From positions 1 to 32,560 of the forward strand of contig JBFWOE010000018.1 in assembly GCA_050250695.1 (NCBI GenBank): a DNA stretch of 32,560 nucleotides. The letters are read 5' to 3'. Made by a program: the position numbers and the translations under genes. The notes under the pieces were generated by a model. That model was given only the letters and a program-made list of their open reading frames with translations. It did no database searches and had not been told where the DNA came from. This DNA comes from Ga0077527 sp050250695. GTDB lineage: Bacteria; Pseudomonadota; Gammaproteobacteria; Burkholderiales; SG8-41. Position 1 is the stretch's first letter; each line of letters starts with the position of its first letter. Shown here piece after piece: positions 25,820-32,560 of the stretch.

Positions 25820-25990
25820 TATTTCCTCACTTTTGGTCGTTGGATATAAGAATTACAAGTCCAGGATTTGCCCCTGCAGACGCGGGATTTTTTTGTCTGG
25901 CGGACTGACGCGAGGCAGATTAGCAAAGCCCCCTGCTTTTGGCAAACCATGCAGACGCGGGGATTGTCATGGTCACGCCGGACCGCTGCG
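25820..25990. promoter_or_regulatory. Upstream region of the TAXI-TRAP operon with a direct repeat
   Basis: 171 bp between the tilS end and the TAXI gene start. TGCAGACGCGGG occurs twice, at 25875 and 25950, in the same direction and 75 bp apart. On the minus strand TTATAT near 25848-25853 could be a -10 box about 30 bp before the gene, but no good -35 box is seen. The repeats could be regulator sites; this is a guess from position. Confidence 0.35.
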
Positions 25991-27307
25991 TCAAGTCCAT
26001 TCCCATTCGGGGCACAGCCCCATTGCGGTGCGATGCACCTGGTATTCAGCGGCTATGCCCAGTCCCGGCACCGCGACCAGCCGGTCATCCAGCCAGATGA
26101 ACGGCAGCCGTTCACGGTTCCACGGCGGCAGCGCGGCTTCCTGCAGCAGGTTGCGCACCGTGCGCGCACGACTGTCCGCCTGCGGACGCAGCGACTCGCC
26201 GCCGCGACGGACACGCACGGTCAGCGCCCCGCCCTGCAGCCAATGCGCCGCGATGCCCCGTCCCTTGCGTCGCACCAATCGCAGCGTTCCGCCCAGGCCG
26301 GGCAAAGGCAGAACGCCGCCGTCCCAGACGAGCTGCCAGTCCGGGGGCAAGGGCGGCAACGGCCTGACCAGGTACAAGGCATCACGAAAGCGGCGCAACC
26401 CGACTCCACCCAGATCAACGCAGACCTGCGCATCACGCCGGGCTGCCACAGACTGTCGCAGGGCTTCTTCCAGCCGGTCGGCATCCGGCATGGTCACGCC
26501 GTTGCGACGCAGAAACCAGCGCAATGCATTGCGTGCACGCGCGGGATCCAGGCGCGCCAGTTTGCCGAGCGGCAACGGCTGCCCGGCCGCAAGCCGGCCC
26601 ACGTCGCGTTGCGCCAGCACATCCAGCAGTCCGGAAGCCTCGGCCTGGTGGCGCGCCGCGCGCGCCAGCGTCGCACCGCTGCCCGGCACCCGCGATTCCA
26701 GCAACGGCAGCACGTCATGGCGCAGGAAATTGCGCAGGTAGGTGCGGTCCTCGTTGCTTTCGTCTTCCACCCAATTCAGCCGGTGGCGGCGCGCGTAACG
26801 CTCGATCTCGGTGCGCGGCACTTCGAGCAGCGGGCGCAGTACTGCCGGCATCGTACCGGCGGCAGGCCTCATCACGGCCATCGCGGCCAGACCCCGCGGT
26901 CCGGCGCCGCGCAGCAGCTGCAGCAGCAGGGTCTCGGCCTGATCGTCCCGGTTATGCGCCAGTACCACCCGGTCGGACTGCATTCCGGAATACGCGCGGT
27001 AACGTGCGTCCCGCGCCGCCGCCTCGGTGCTGTTGCCCCGGCGCACTTCGACCTGCCTGACATGCAAAGGCACGCCCAGCCTGGCGCACAGGCGTTTGCA
27101 GAAAGCAGCCCAACGCCCGGCGTTGGGACTCAATTGATGGTTGACATGGATTGCCGACAGCCGGGAGGAAGGCCAGCGCAAACCGCGCGCCAGCACATGC
27201 AGCAGCACCACCGAATCGATGCCGCCGCTCAGGCCGACGAGCAGGTGCTGGTCGCGGGAGGCGTGCTGTCGCAGTACTGCCGCAACCTGCGTCGCCAGGG
27301 CATCCAT
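25991..27307 (-). CDS. tilS: tRNA(Ile)-lysidine synthetase TilS
   Basis: 438 residues (E. coli 432). TilS attaches lysine to C34 of the CAU-anticodon tRNA-Ile, turning it into an AUA reader; it uses ATP. The PP-loop motif SGGIDS (27-32) in LLVGLSGGIDSVVLLHVLARG is intact, and VLAHNRDDQAETLLLQLLRGAG is the second conserved block. The central domain includes WVEDESNEDRTYLRNFLRHDVLPLLE. A C-terminal TilS_C domain follows (from about 340, RRGGESLRPQADSRARTVRNLLQEAALPPWNRERLPFIW). It follows accA by 49 bp on the same strand, an arrangement also seen in other Proteobacteria. Confidence 0.95.
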   Translation of the reverse strand: MDALATQVAAVLRQHASRDQHLLVGLSGGIDSVVLLHVLARGLRWPSSRLSAIHVNHQLSPNAGRWAAFCKRLCARLGVPLHVRQVEVRRGNSTEAAARDARYRAYSGMQSDRVVLAHNRDDQAETLLLQLLRGAGPRGLAAMAVMRPAAGTMPAVLRPLLEVPRTEIERYARRHRLNWVEDESNEDRTYLRNFLRHDVLPLLESRVPGSGATLARAARHQAEASGLLDVLAQRDVGRLAAGQPLPLGKLARLDPARARNALRWFLRRNGVTMPDADRLEEALRQSVAARRDAQVCVDLGGVGLRRFRDALYLVRPLPPLPPDWQLVWDGGVLPLPGLGGTLRLVRRKGRGIAAHWLQGGALTVRVRRGGESLRPQADSRARTVRNLLQEAALPPWNRERLPFIWLDDRLVAVPGLGIAAEYQVHRTAMGLCPEWEWT

Positions 27308-27356
27308 CAGTGGCGGACCGGAGTGCTCGGGCCGTGGCGCATGGGCGATTGCCGCC

Positions 27357-28325
27357 TCAGCGGTCCGCGGTTTCCTTGAACTGGCCGTAACCCATCAGCC
27401 GCTCAAAGCGCGCCTCGGTCAGCTTGTCGGCCGGCGTGTCGCGCAGCTGGCGCCAGCTCTCCTGCAGGGCTTTTTTCAGCGATTGCATCATCGCGTCATG
27501 ATCGCGGTGTGCGCCGCCCAGCGGCTCATTGACCACCTTGTCGATCAGGCCCAGGGTTTTCAGCCGGCTCGCCGTGATGCCCAGCGTCTCGGCTGCATCG
27601 GCCGCGCGCTCCGCGCTTTTCCAGAGAATGGATGCGCAGCCTTCAGGTGAAATCACCGAATACGTCGAGTACTGCAGCATCAGGGTCACATCGCCGACGG
27701 CGATGGCCAGCGCGCCGCCCGATCCGCCTTCGCCGATCACCGTGCAGATGATCGGCGTTTTCAGCGCGGCCATCGCATACAGGTTGCGGCCGATCGCCTC
27801 CGACTGTCCGCGCTCTTCGGCGCCGACGCCGGGATAGGCGCCGGGTGTGTCGATGAAGGTGAACACCGGCACCGAGAACTTTTCCGCCAGCTTCATCAGC
27901 CGCAGCGCCTTGCGGTAACCCTCCGGCCGCGGCATGCCGAAATTGCGGTGGATCTTTTCCTTGGTGTCGCGGCCCTTCTGGTGCCCCAGCACCACCACGG
28001 TCTGTCCGCCGAAACGCGCCAGCCCGCCGACGATCGCCGGATCATCCGCATAGGTCCGGTCGCCGTGCATTTCCTCGAAATCGGTAAACAGTCCGTTGAC
28101 GTAATCAAGGGTGTACGGCCGTTGCGGATGGCGCGCCACCTGCGCGATCTGCCAGGCGGTGAGCTTCGCGTAAATATCCTTGGTCAGCGACTGGCTCTTT
28201 TTCTGCAGGCGGCCGATTTCCTCGGAAATATCCAGCGCCGAATCGTCCTGCACAAAGCGCAGTTCCTCGATCTTGGCTTCCAGATCGGCGATCGGCTGTT
28301 CGAAATCGAGAAAGGACGTTTTCAT
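27357..28325 (-). CDS. accA: Acetyl-CoA carboxylase carboxyltransferase subunit alpha
   Basis: 322 residues (E. coli 319). AccA and AccD form the carboxyltransferase that moves CO2 from biotin-BCCP to acetyl-CoA, the first step of fatty-acid synthesis. I start at the ATG at 28325, giving MKTSFLDFEQPIADLEAKIE, the standard AccA N-terminus; the frame is open 26 codons further upstream but that part is unlike AccA. Crotonase-fold signatures include DRTYADDPAIVGGLARFGG, FIDTPGAYPGVGAEERGQSEAI and GEGGSGGALAIAVGD. There is no strong Shine-Dalgarno site. accD is not in the window. Confidence 0.96.
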   Translation of the reverse strand: MKTSFLDFEQPIADLEAKIEELRFVQDDSALDISEEIGRLQKKSQSLTKDIYAKLTAWQIAQVARHPQRPYTLDYVNGLFTDFEEMHGDRTYADDPAIVGGLARFGGQTVVVLGHQKGRDTKEKIHRNFGMPRPEGYRKALRLMKLAEKFSVPVFTFIDTPGAYPGVGAEERGQSEAIGRNLYAMAALKTPIICTVIGEGGSGGALAIAVGDVTLMLQYSTYSVISPEGCASILWKSAERAADAAETLGITASRLKTLGLIDKVVNEPLGGAHRDHDAMMQSLKKALQESWRQLRDTPADKLTEARFERLMGYGQFKETADR

Positions 28326-28462
28326 GGGGCGGAATGATACAGGACGCAGCGATACGGGGCGTGCGGCGAGGAATCGGTCCTGATCACCACCAGCACGATT
28401 CAATACCAGGCGACGTCGCGGCCGCGCGGATCACCGGTCTCCTGCACGGCAGCGCCCGCCAT
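28326..28462. other. Gap between hydrolase gene and accA
   Basis: 137 bp with no ORF, RNA gene or clear terminator that I can support. accA must take its promoter from here or from read-through. Confidence 0.4.
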
Positions 28463-29311
28463 TCAGCGCCGCAGATGCCGCGCGAAAAATTCCTCCGCGC
28501 GTTTCAGCGTGTCCTGCAGCGCCAAGCGGTTCGGTTCGTGGCTCTGCTTTCTTTTTCCCGGATCATCGTACGAATGGTGGGCGCCGTCGTACCAGTGGAA
28601 CTCGATGGCCGCCCCGCGGGCACGCAGCTTTTCGGCGAAGGTCCGGCACACCGTCGGTGACACCTCCTCGTCGTCCTCGGCCACCGCCATCAGCAGCGGT
28701 GCGTAATTGACATATTCAGGCTCGGCGTTCTGCACGCGGCAGCTCGGATACTGCGCAATCGCCGCGCGGAACCCGGACTCCACGGTCGGATTGGGCAGGC
28801 CCGGCGGCCGCGGACCCAGCGCCGCCAGCACTGTCATGCCGCCGTTCGACCAGCCCTGCACGCCGATGCGATCCCCCGCCACGTCCTTGCGGCTGCGCAG
28901 ATAGGCCAGAGCCCCGTAGGCATCCAGCGGCCTTATCGCCTGCTCGCTGACTTCCAGCGGCCGGCTGTTGTACGAATGCCGGCCGAAGCCGTCGCCGTAA
29001 CCCCGCGGCCCGAAGCTGTCGACATGGATCGCGAGGTAGCCGCGCTGCGCCCAATAGCGGCCCCACATCCGGTGGCGCATGGTCAGTGCGCCTGCATCAT
29101 GCTGGCCGCGTTTGAGCGAGGAATAAGGACCGGCACGTCCGTGCAGCATCACCACCGCGGGATGCGGGCCGGGTCCTTCGGGCGCAAACACGTAACCCGT
29201 GAGCATGGTCGTGCCGTCGGCGCTCCTGAAGTGCACCGTATCGATTGCGGCAGCAGCTGCAGTGCCACCCCACAGGTTCAGCAAAAATGCCAGACATGCG
29301 ATGCGCCTCAC
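28463..29311 (-). CDS. Secreted dienelactone-hydrolase-family alpha/beta hydrolase
   Basis: 282 residues. The start is GTG at 29311, supported by GAGGAGG five bases upstream. A signal peptide (MRRIACLAFLLNLWGGTAAAAA) indicates export to the periplasm. The alpha/beta-hydrolase fold shows HPAVVMLHGRAGPYSSLKRG (oxyanion side), the nucleophile elbow GWSNGG with S155, a likely acid D213 or D214 in AVAEDDEEV, and H245 or H246 in YDGAHHSYDD. Classical dienelactone hydrolase has Cys as nucleophile, so this Ser member is more likely a general esterase or peptidase-like hydrolase. It follows the MFS gene by 21 bp, so the two are probably cotranscribed. The substrate is unknown. Confidence 0.85.
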   Translation of the reverse strand: MRRIACLAFLLNLWGGTAAAAAIDTVHFRSADGTTMLTGYVFAPEGPGPHPAVVMLHGRAGPYSSLKRGQHDAGALTMRHRMWGRYWAQRGYLAIHVDSFGPRGYGDGFGRHSYNSRPLEVSEQAIRPLDAYGALAYLRSRKDVAGDRIGVQGWSNGGMTVLAALGPRPPGLPNPTVESGFRAAIAQYPSCRVQNAEPEYVNYAPLLMAVAEDDEEVSPTVCRTFAEKLRARGAAIEFHWYDGAHHSYDDPGKRKQSHEPNRLALQDTLKRAEEFFARHLRR

Positions 29312-29332
29312 GGATTCCTCCTCGTCGTGTCG

Positions 29333-30535
29333 TCAGGGTAGCGCTTTGGCGCCGGCCGCGGCGCGGTTTGAAGCATGCGCCGCATCGCGGCGCATCAGCA
29401 CAGCCGCAACCGCCAGCAACACGGCATCCAGCCAGAACACGGGCACCATTCCGAAAGCCGTGCTCAGCGAACCGAACACAAACGGCACCAGTAACTCGGT
29501 GCCCTTGTTGACCATCTGCCGCATGCCCATCGCTTCGCCCGAGCGGCCCGCCGGCGCGCGGTTATAGGCCAGCATCATCGACAGCGGACTGCCGCAGCCC
29601 AGCCCCATGCCCAGCACGAACGAGATCAGCAGCAGCGCGGCGAAACTCTTCACGAACGGGAACACCAGGCACACCACGGCGGCGAGCAGCAGCGACGCCG
29701 CCAGCACGCGCTCTTCGCTGGAACGTTTGACCAGGTGCGGCATCACCAGGCGCACGATCAGCAGAGCCAGCCCGAAGGCGCCGAGAATCAGGCCGATCTC
29801 GGTGGCGCTCAGGCCGATGCGGTGGCCATAGATCGGCAAAAGCAGGTTGTAGAGTTCGAGCCCGGTCTCGATGATGCCCGCGGTGATCAGCGCGCGCCGC
29901 AGGGGGCGGTCGCGCACCAGGTCGCTGAAACGGTGATTGGCCTTGTCCGCCGGAGTCGGCGGCGCATGCGTGGTACGCGGCAGCCAGCCGCGCCACAACG
30001 CCAGCGCCAGTATCGGCAGCACCGGCATTGCCGCCAGCACCGCAAAAGTGGCGCGATGCCCCACGGCATCGATCAGGAATCCGGATGCCATCGGCCCGAG
30101 CAGCGCGGTGATGCCGATGCCGAGGCTGAACCAGCTGTAATTCCTGGTGCGGTCCAGCCCTTCGGCCATGGCGCCGATCAGGTGCTGCACGGCGACTGTA
30201 TAAAAAATGTAGCAGAAACCGATCAGCGCCGCGGCGATGTAGAGCGCCTCGAGGCGATGCCAGATGAACGGCAGCGCCAGCCCGGCGAGCAGGCCGACGG
30301 TACCGAACAGCATCGGCCGGCGAAAACCGATGCGGTCGGAAATCCTGCCGGCGTACACCGACAGCAGCAGTGGAAACAGCGCGTAGGTCGAAAACAATAC
30401 GCCGACAAAAAATTCGTTGGCGCCCAGTTCCAGCGCCGTCAGCGACATCAGCACCTTGCTGCCCTTGTAGGCGGTGTGCGTGAGCACGCAGATCAGCACG
30501 ATGCGGAAGATCGGCGGAATGATCACGGCAGGCAC
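29333..30535 (-). CDS. Major facilitator superfamily transporter
   Basis: 400 residues and about 12 hydrophobic segments, the MFS standard. The loop 2-3 motif A variant is GRISDRIGFRRPMLFG. The central cytoplasmic loop falls near residues 185-205 (RTTHAPPTPADKANHRFSD). The start is taken as GTG at 30535, giving MPAVIIPPIFRIVLICVLTHTAYKGSK; a second GTG three codons later is possible. It is divergent from the dehydrogenase gene at 30660 across a 124-bp gap and is followed at 21 bp by the secreted hydrolase. The sequence does not reveal substrate or direction. Confidence 0.88.
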   Translation of the reverse strand: MPAVIIPPIFRIVLICVLTHTAYKGSKVLMSLTALELGANEFFVGVLFSTYALFPLLLSVYAGRISDRIGFRRPMLFGTVGLLAGLALPFIWHRLEALYIAAALIGFCYIFYTVAVQHLIGAMAEGLDRTRNYSWFSLGIGITALLGPMASGFLIDAVGHRATFAVLAAMPVLPILALALWRGWLPRTTHAPPTPADKANHRFSDLVRDRPLRRALITAGIIETGLELYNLLLPIYGHRIGLSATEIGLILGAFGLALLIVRLVMPHLVKRSSEERVLAASLLLAAVVCLVFPFVKSFAALLLISFVLGMGLGCGSPLSMMLAYNRAPAGRSGEAMGMRQMVNKGTELLVPFVFGSLSTAFGMVPVFWLDAVLLAVAAVLMRRDAAHASNRAAAGAKALP

Positions 30536-30659
30536 GGCGCCCCCGGGGCACGGCCAGATCTCGGAATTCGCATCACGGAATGAAAATGTTCTTGGTGGGT
30601 GGTGGCGGTGGCGTGTATTTTATCGCATCAACCCGCCACCACCTCCGGATCTACACATC
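30536..30659. promoter_or_regulatory. Divergent MFS/dehydrogenase promoter region
   Basis: The 124-bp gap between the two divergent starts must hold the control signals for both. TATTTTATC (about 30616-30624) is the only AT-rich core and could be a -10 box for the plus-strand gene, but no clear -35 box goes with it. An 11-bp inverted repeat brackets this core (see separate entry). Confidence 0.4.
30598..30643. repeat. 11-bp inverted repeat before the dehydrogenase start
   Basis: GGTGGTGGCGG (30598-30608) and CCGCCACCACC (30633-30643) are perfect inverted repeats around a 24-nt AT-rich loop, ending 16 bp before the ATG at 30660. It could be an mRNA hairpin covering the ribosome site region, or a paired operator around a promoter core. 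Confidence 0.6.
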
Positions 30660-31532
30660 ATGAAACCGCAGAATATCGGCGTCATCAGTCCCGGCGACAT
30701 GGGCCAGGCGGTAGCCGCCTCCCTGAAACAGCAGGGCTTTGCCGTCCACACCGCGCTCGATGGCAGGAGCGAACGCACCCGTGCACTCGCCCGCGAGGCA
30801 GGGCTCAACGACTGCGGCACCGTGCAGGGCGTGGTCGAGACCTGCGACATGCTGCTGTCGATCCTCAATCCGGCAGCCGCGGTGGACAACGCGCGCGCAG
30901 CGGCAGCTGCGATCAGGGCGACCGGCAGGCGTTGCGTGTTCGTCGACTGCAACGCGGTGGCGCCGCAGACCGCCGGTGAAATCGACGCCATCATACGTGC
31001 CGCCGGCGGCAGCTGCATCGACGGCGGCATCATCGGCCCGCCGCCGCGCGGCAAAGCCGGCATGCGGCTCTATGTTTCCGGTCCCGAAGCCCGACTGATG
31101 ACTGCGCTGGCCACCCCCGGCATCGATGTCCGGGTCATGAGCGAGCGCATCGGCGACGCCTCCGCGATCAAGATGTGCTATGCCTCCTACACCAAGGGCG
31201 CGGTCGCGCTCGGTGTCGAAATGCTGATGGCGGCGCGGCGGCTGGGGGTCGATGCCGCGCTTGACCGCGAACTGCTGGGCAGCGCCGCGGACAACCGCAA
31301 CTGGGTGCTGAGCCGCTGCGCGGTGATGCCGCCCAAGGCCTACCGCTGGGTGCCGGAAATGCTCGAGATCGCCAAAACCTTCGAGGGCGTGAACCTCACT
31401 CCGCGCATCCTGCTCGGCGCCGCCGACATGTACGAAATGATCGCGCAGACCGCGCTGGGCAAGGAATCGCCGGAACAGGCGCGCGCGCAGGGGCGCGACG
31501 GCCAGGCCATCATCAACGGTCTCGCCGACTGA
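30660..31532 (+). CDS. NAD(P)-binding 6-phosphogluconate/beta-hydroxyacid dehydrogenase-like protein, DUF1932 type
   Basis: 290 residues. The N-terminal Rossmann fold begins MKPQNIGVISPGDMGQAVAASLKQQGFAV, with the nucleotide-binding turn GVISPGDMG (7-15). VETCDMLLSILNPAAAV and the GGIIGPPPRGKAGMRLYVSGPEA stretch are like members of the beta-hydroxyacid dehydrogenase superfamily. The C-terminal half (KMCYASYTKGAVALGVEMLMAARRLG) fits the DUF1932 domain that often follows this Rossmann domain. I start at the ATG at 30660 because the open frame upstream has no family features. It is the only protein gene on the plus strand and is convergent with the cyclase gene, with a 9-bp gap. The substrate is not known. 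Confidence 0.88.
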   Translation: MKPQNIGVISPGDMGQAVAASLKQQGFAVHTALDGRSERTRALAREAGLNDCGTVQGVVETCDMLLSILNPAAAVDNARAAAAAIRATGRRCVFVDCNAVAPQTAGEIDAIIRAAGGSCIDGGIIGPPPRGKAGMRLYVSGPEARLMTALATPGIDVRVMSERIGDASAIKMCYASYTKGAVALGVEMLMAARRLGVDAALDRELLGSAADNRNWVLSRCAVMPPKAYRWVPEMLEIAKTFEGVNLTPRILLGAADMYEMIAQTALGKESPEQARAQGRDGQAIINGLAD

Positions 31533-31541
31533 ACCGCGGTT

Positions 31542-32459
31542 TCAGACGCGGTAGATCGACCGCCGGTCGCGGCTGAACGCCACGGCAGGCCGCGCATCCG
31601 CATTGCGCGAATAACCCGGACGGATCTCGCCGGCGCCTTCGAGCAGGATTTCCCGGCGCACCAGGTGCAGTTCCTCGCCGTTTTCCCGGATGATGAAGGT
31701 GCCGTTGGTGCTGTGGTCGACCAGGTAAAACTGGGTGCGCTCGATCCTGATCGTCGCATGGCGCCGCGATACCAGGCGGTCATTGATCATCAGTTCACAT
31801 TCGGGATTGCGGCCGATGGTCATCACCGGGTGCCAGTAATCGACATGCCGCTCGACACCGTCAAGCACCAGCAGCAGGCTGCCGATGTCCTGCGGGATCA
31901 TCCGCGCGATCTTCAGGTTGACGTTGGTGCGCTCGGCCGCGTCGTCGCGCCACAGCAGTTCGTAGACCAAAGTCCTGGCGAGCGTGCTTTTGAGGATGGC
32001 GTCGAACAGCGGCCGCGCATCGTCGCGCCACTCCCCTCCGAGCTCCTGCAGCGTGGTCTCGGCAATCAGCACCTGGCCCGGCGTCGCGGCATCCGCAAGA
32101 TAGGCCGCAACGTTTACGGTATCGCCGTAAACATCGTCCTTGCCGATCACCACCGGCCCGGTATGCAGGCCGATGCGGATCTCGACGGCGACGCCGCCCG
32201 GACGGAATGCCCCCATCGCCTGCTGCATCTCGATCGCGGCGGCAACCGCGCACCCGGCATCCGGAAACAGGCACATCACAGCGTCGCCCAGCGTCTTCAC
32301 CAGCCTGCCCTGATGCCGCGGCAGCACGCCCTGCATGGCGTCCAGGCAGGCACTGACGATTTTCAGCGCCTCCATGTCGCCGAGTCGGCGATAGAGTCCG
32401 GTGCTTTCCACAACGTCGGCAAAAAGCACGGCCAGATCGTCGGCGTTGCTGTTGGGCAT
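31542..32459 (-). CDS. Class III nucleotide cyclase fused to an FHA domain
   Basis: 305 residues. Residues about 8-165 form a class III adenylate/guanylate cyclase domain: metal aspartates D15 (VLFADVVEST) and D59 (VKTLGD), purine-contact K55 and D113 (YGDTVNVAAYL). N116 matches the transition-state Asn, but the Arg expected four residues on is Y120. Residues about 195-285 form an FHA phosphothreonine-binding domain with GR (216-217), SRRH (231-234) and the NGT turn (252-254). No membrane segment or signal peptide is seen, so it should be cytosolic. The output could be cAMP or cGMP made under control of a phosphoprotein, or the protein may be a low-activity or regulatory cyclase homologue. 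The Shine-Dalgarno site is not evident. Confidence 0.9.
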   Translation of the reverse strand: MPNSNADDLAVLFADVVESTGLYRRLGDMEALKIVSACLDAMQGVLPRHQGRLVKTLGDAVMCLFPDAGCAVAAAIEMQQAMGAFRPGGVAVEIRIGLHTGPVVIGKDDVYGDTVNVAAYLADAATPGQVLIAETTLQELGGEWRDDARPLFDAILKSTLARTLVYELLWRDDAAERTNVNLKIARMIPQDIGSLLLVLDGVERHVDYWHPVMTIGRNPECELMINDRLVSRRHATIRIERTQFYLVDHSTNGTFIIRENGEELHLVRREILLEGAGEIRPGYSRNADARPAVAFSRDRRSIYRV

Positions 32460-32560
32460 GGTGAAAACGGTTGTCAGGTCCGCGATTCGCGGTTATTCGG
32501 GCGCCACGGCGCTTTGCGACTGGTCAATTACGGCCACGAGCACACAATACTTTAAGCCCT
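32460..32560. other. Right edge, no gene recognised
   Basis: 101 bp upstream of the cyclase gene. TTGACC on the minus strand near 32520 resembles a -35 box, but no -10 box follows at 16-18 bp. Nothing else can be supported here. Confidence 0.3.

Noticed and set aside
27357..28403. accA starting 26 codons upstream
   Set aside because: The added residues (Arg/Pro/Ser-rich) are not found in AccA, while the ATG at 28325 gives the standard N-terminus.

Overview
The window (about 62% GC) reads as the chromosome of a betaproteobacterium. Nearly all of the left and middle part lies on the minus strand. Its gene order matches two blocks that are separate operons in Escherichia coli: ndk-rlmN-rodZ-ispG-hisS-yfgM-bamB-der and hfq-hflX-hflK-hflC-yjeT-purA-(nsrR)-rnr-rlmB. 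Here they are joined at the der/hfq boundary (13480-13546). pilW is added between rlmN and rodZ, hisZ between the yjeT-like gene and purA, and a tRNA-Leu on the opposite strand sits where E. coli has nsrR. The separate hisZ and the pilW lipoprotein fit Betaproteobacteria. The class is inferred from gene content; no 16S gene is present.

Layout, left to right. 1-3774: 5' part (1258 codons, no stop) of a large two-partner-secretion exoprotein of the filamentous haemagglutinin type, minus strand, running off the left edge. 3775-4017: its leader, holding a 35-codon ORF with a haem c motif. 4018-6989: rlmB and rnr. 7028-7112: tRNA-Leu(CAG), plus strand, with its own promoter. 7168-13479: purA, hisZ, a DUF2065 gene, hflC, hflK, hflX and hfq. 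13547-22509: der, bamB, yfgM-like, hisS, ispG, rodZ, pilW, rlmN and ndk, many of them overlapping by 1-4 nt. 22621-25819: a TAXI-type TRAP transporter (fused permease and periplasmic binding protein) with a strong intrinsic terminator between its two genes. 25991-30535: tilS, accA, a secreted dienelactone-hydrolase-like protein and an MFS transporter. 30660-31532: a plus-strand NAD-binding dehydrogenase, divergent from the MFS gene. 31542-32459: a class III nucleotide cyclase fused to an FHA domain.

Functionally the core block joins translation (HisS, RlmN, RlmB, Der, HflX, tRNA-Leu, TilS), RNA metabolism (RNase R, Hfq), membrane and envelope quality control (HflKC, BamB, YfgM-like, RodZ), isoprenoid, purine and histidine synthesis (IspG, PurA, HisZ), nucleotide balance (Ndk) and type IV pilus assembly (PilW). 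The flanks are more accessory: exoprotein, TRAP importer, hydrolase/MFS pair, and the dehydrogenase and cyclase.

I do not see a convincing new multi-gene system, CRISPR array, prophage or insertion sequence. The points most worth checking are a cyclase whose transition-state arginine position is tyrosine, a 26-nt perfect AT palindrome across the hisZ stop codon, the haem-motif mini-ORF in the exoprotein leader, a lone vicinal cysteine pair in an otherwise cysteine-free exoprotein, and an 11-bp inverted repeat in front of the divergent dehydrogenase gene.
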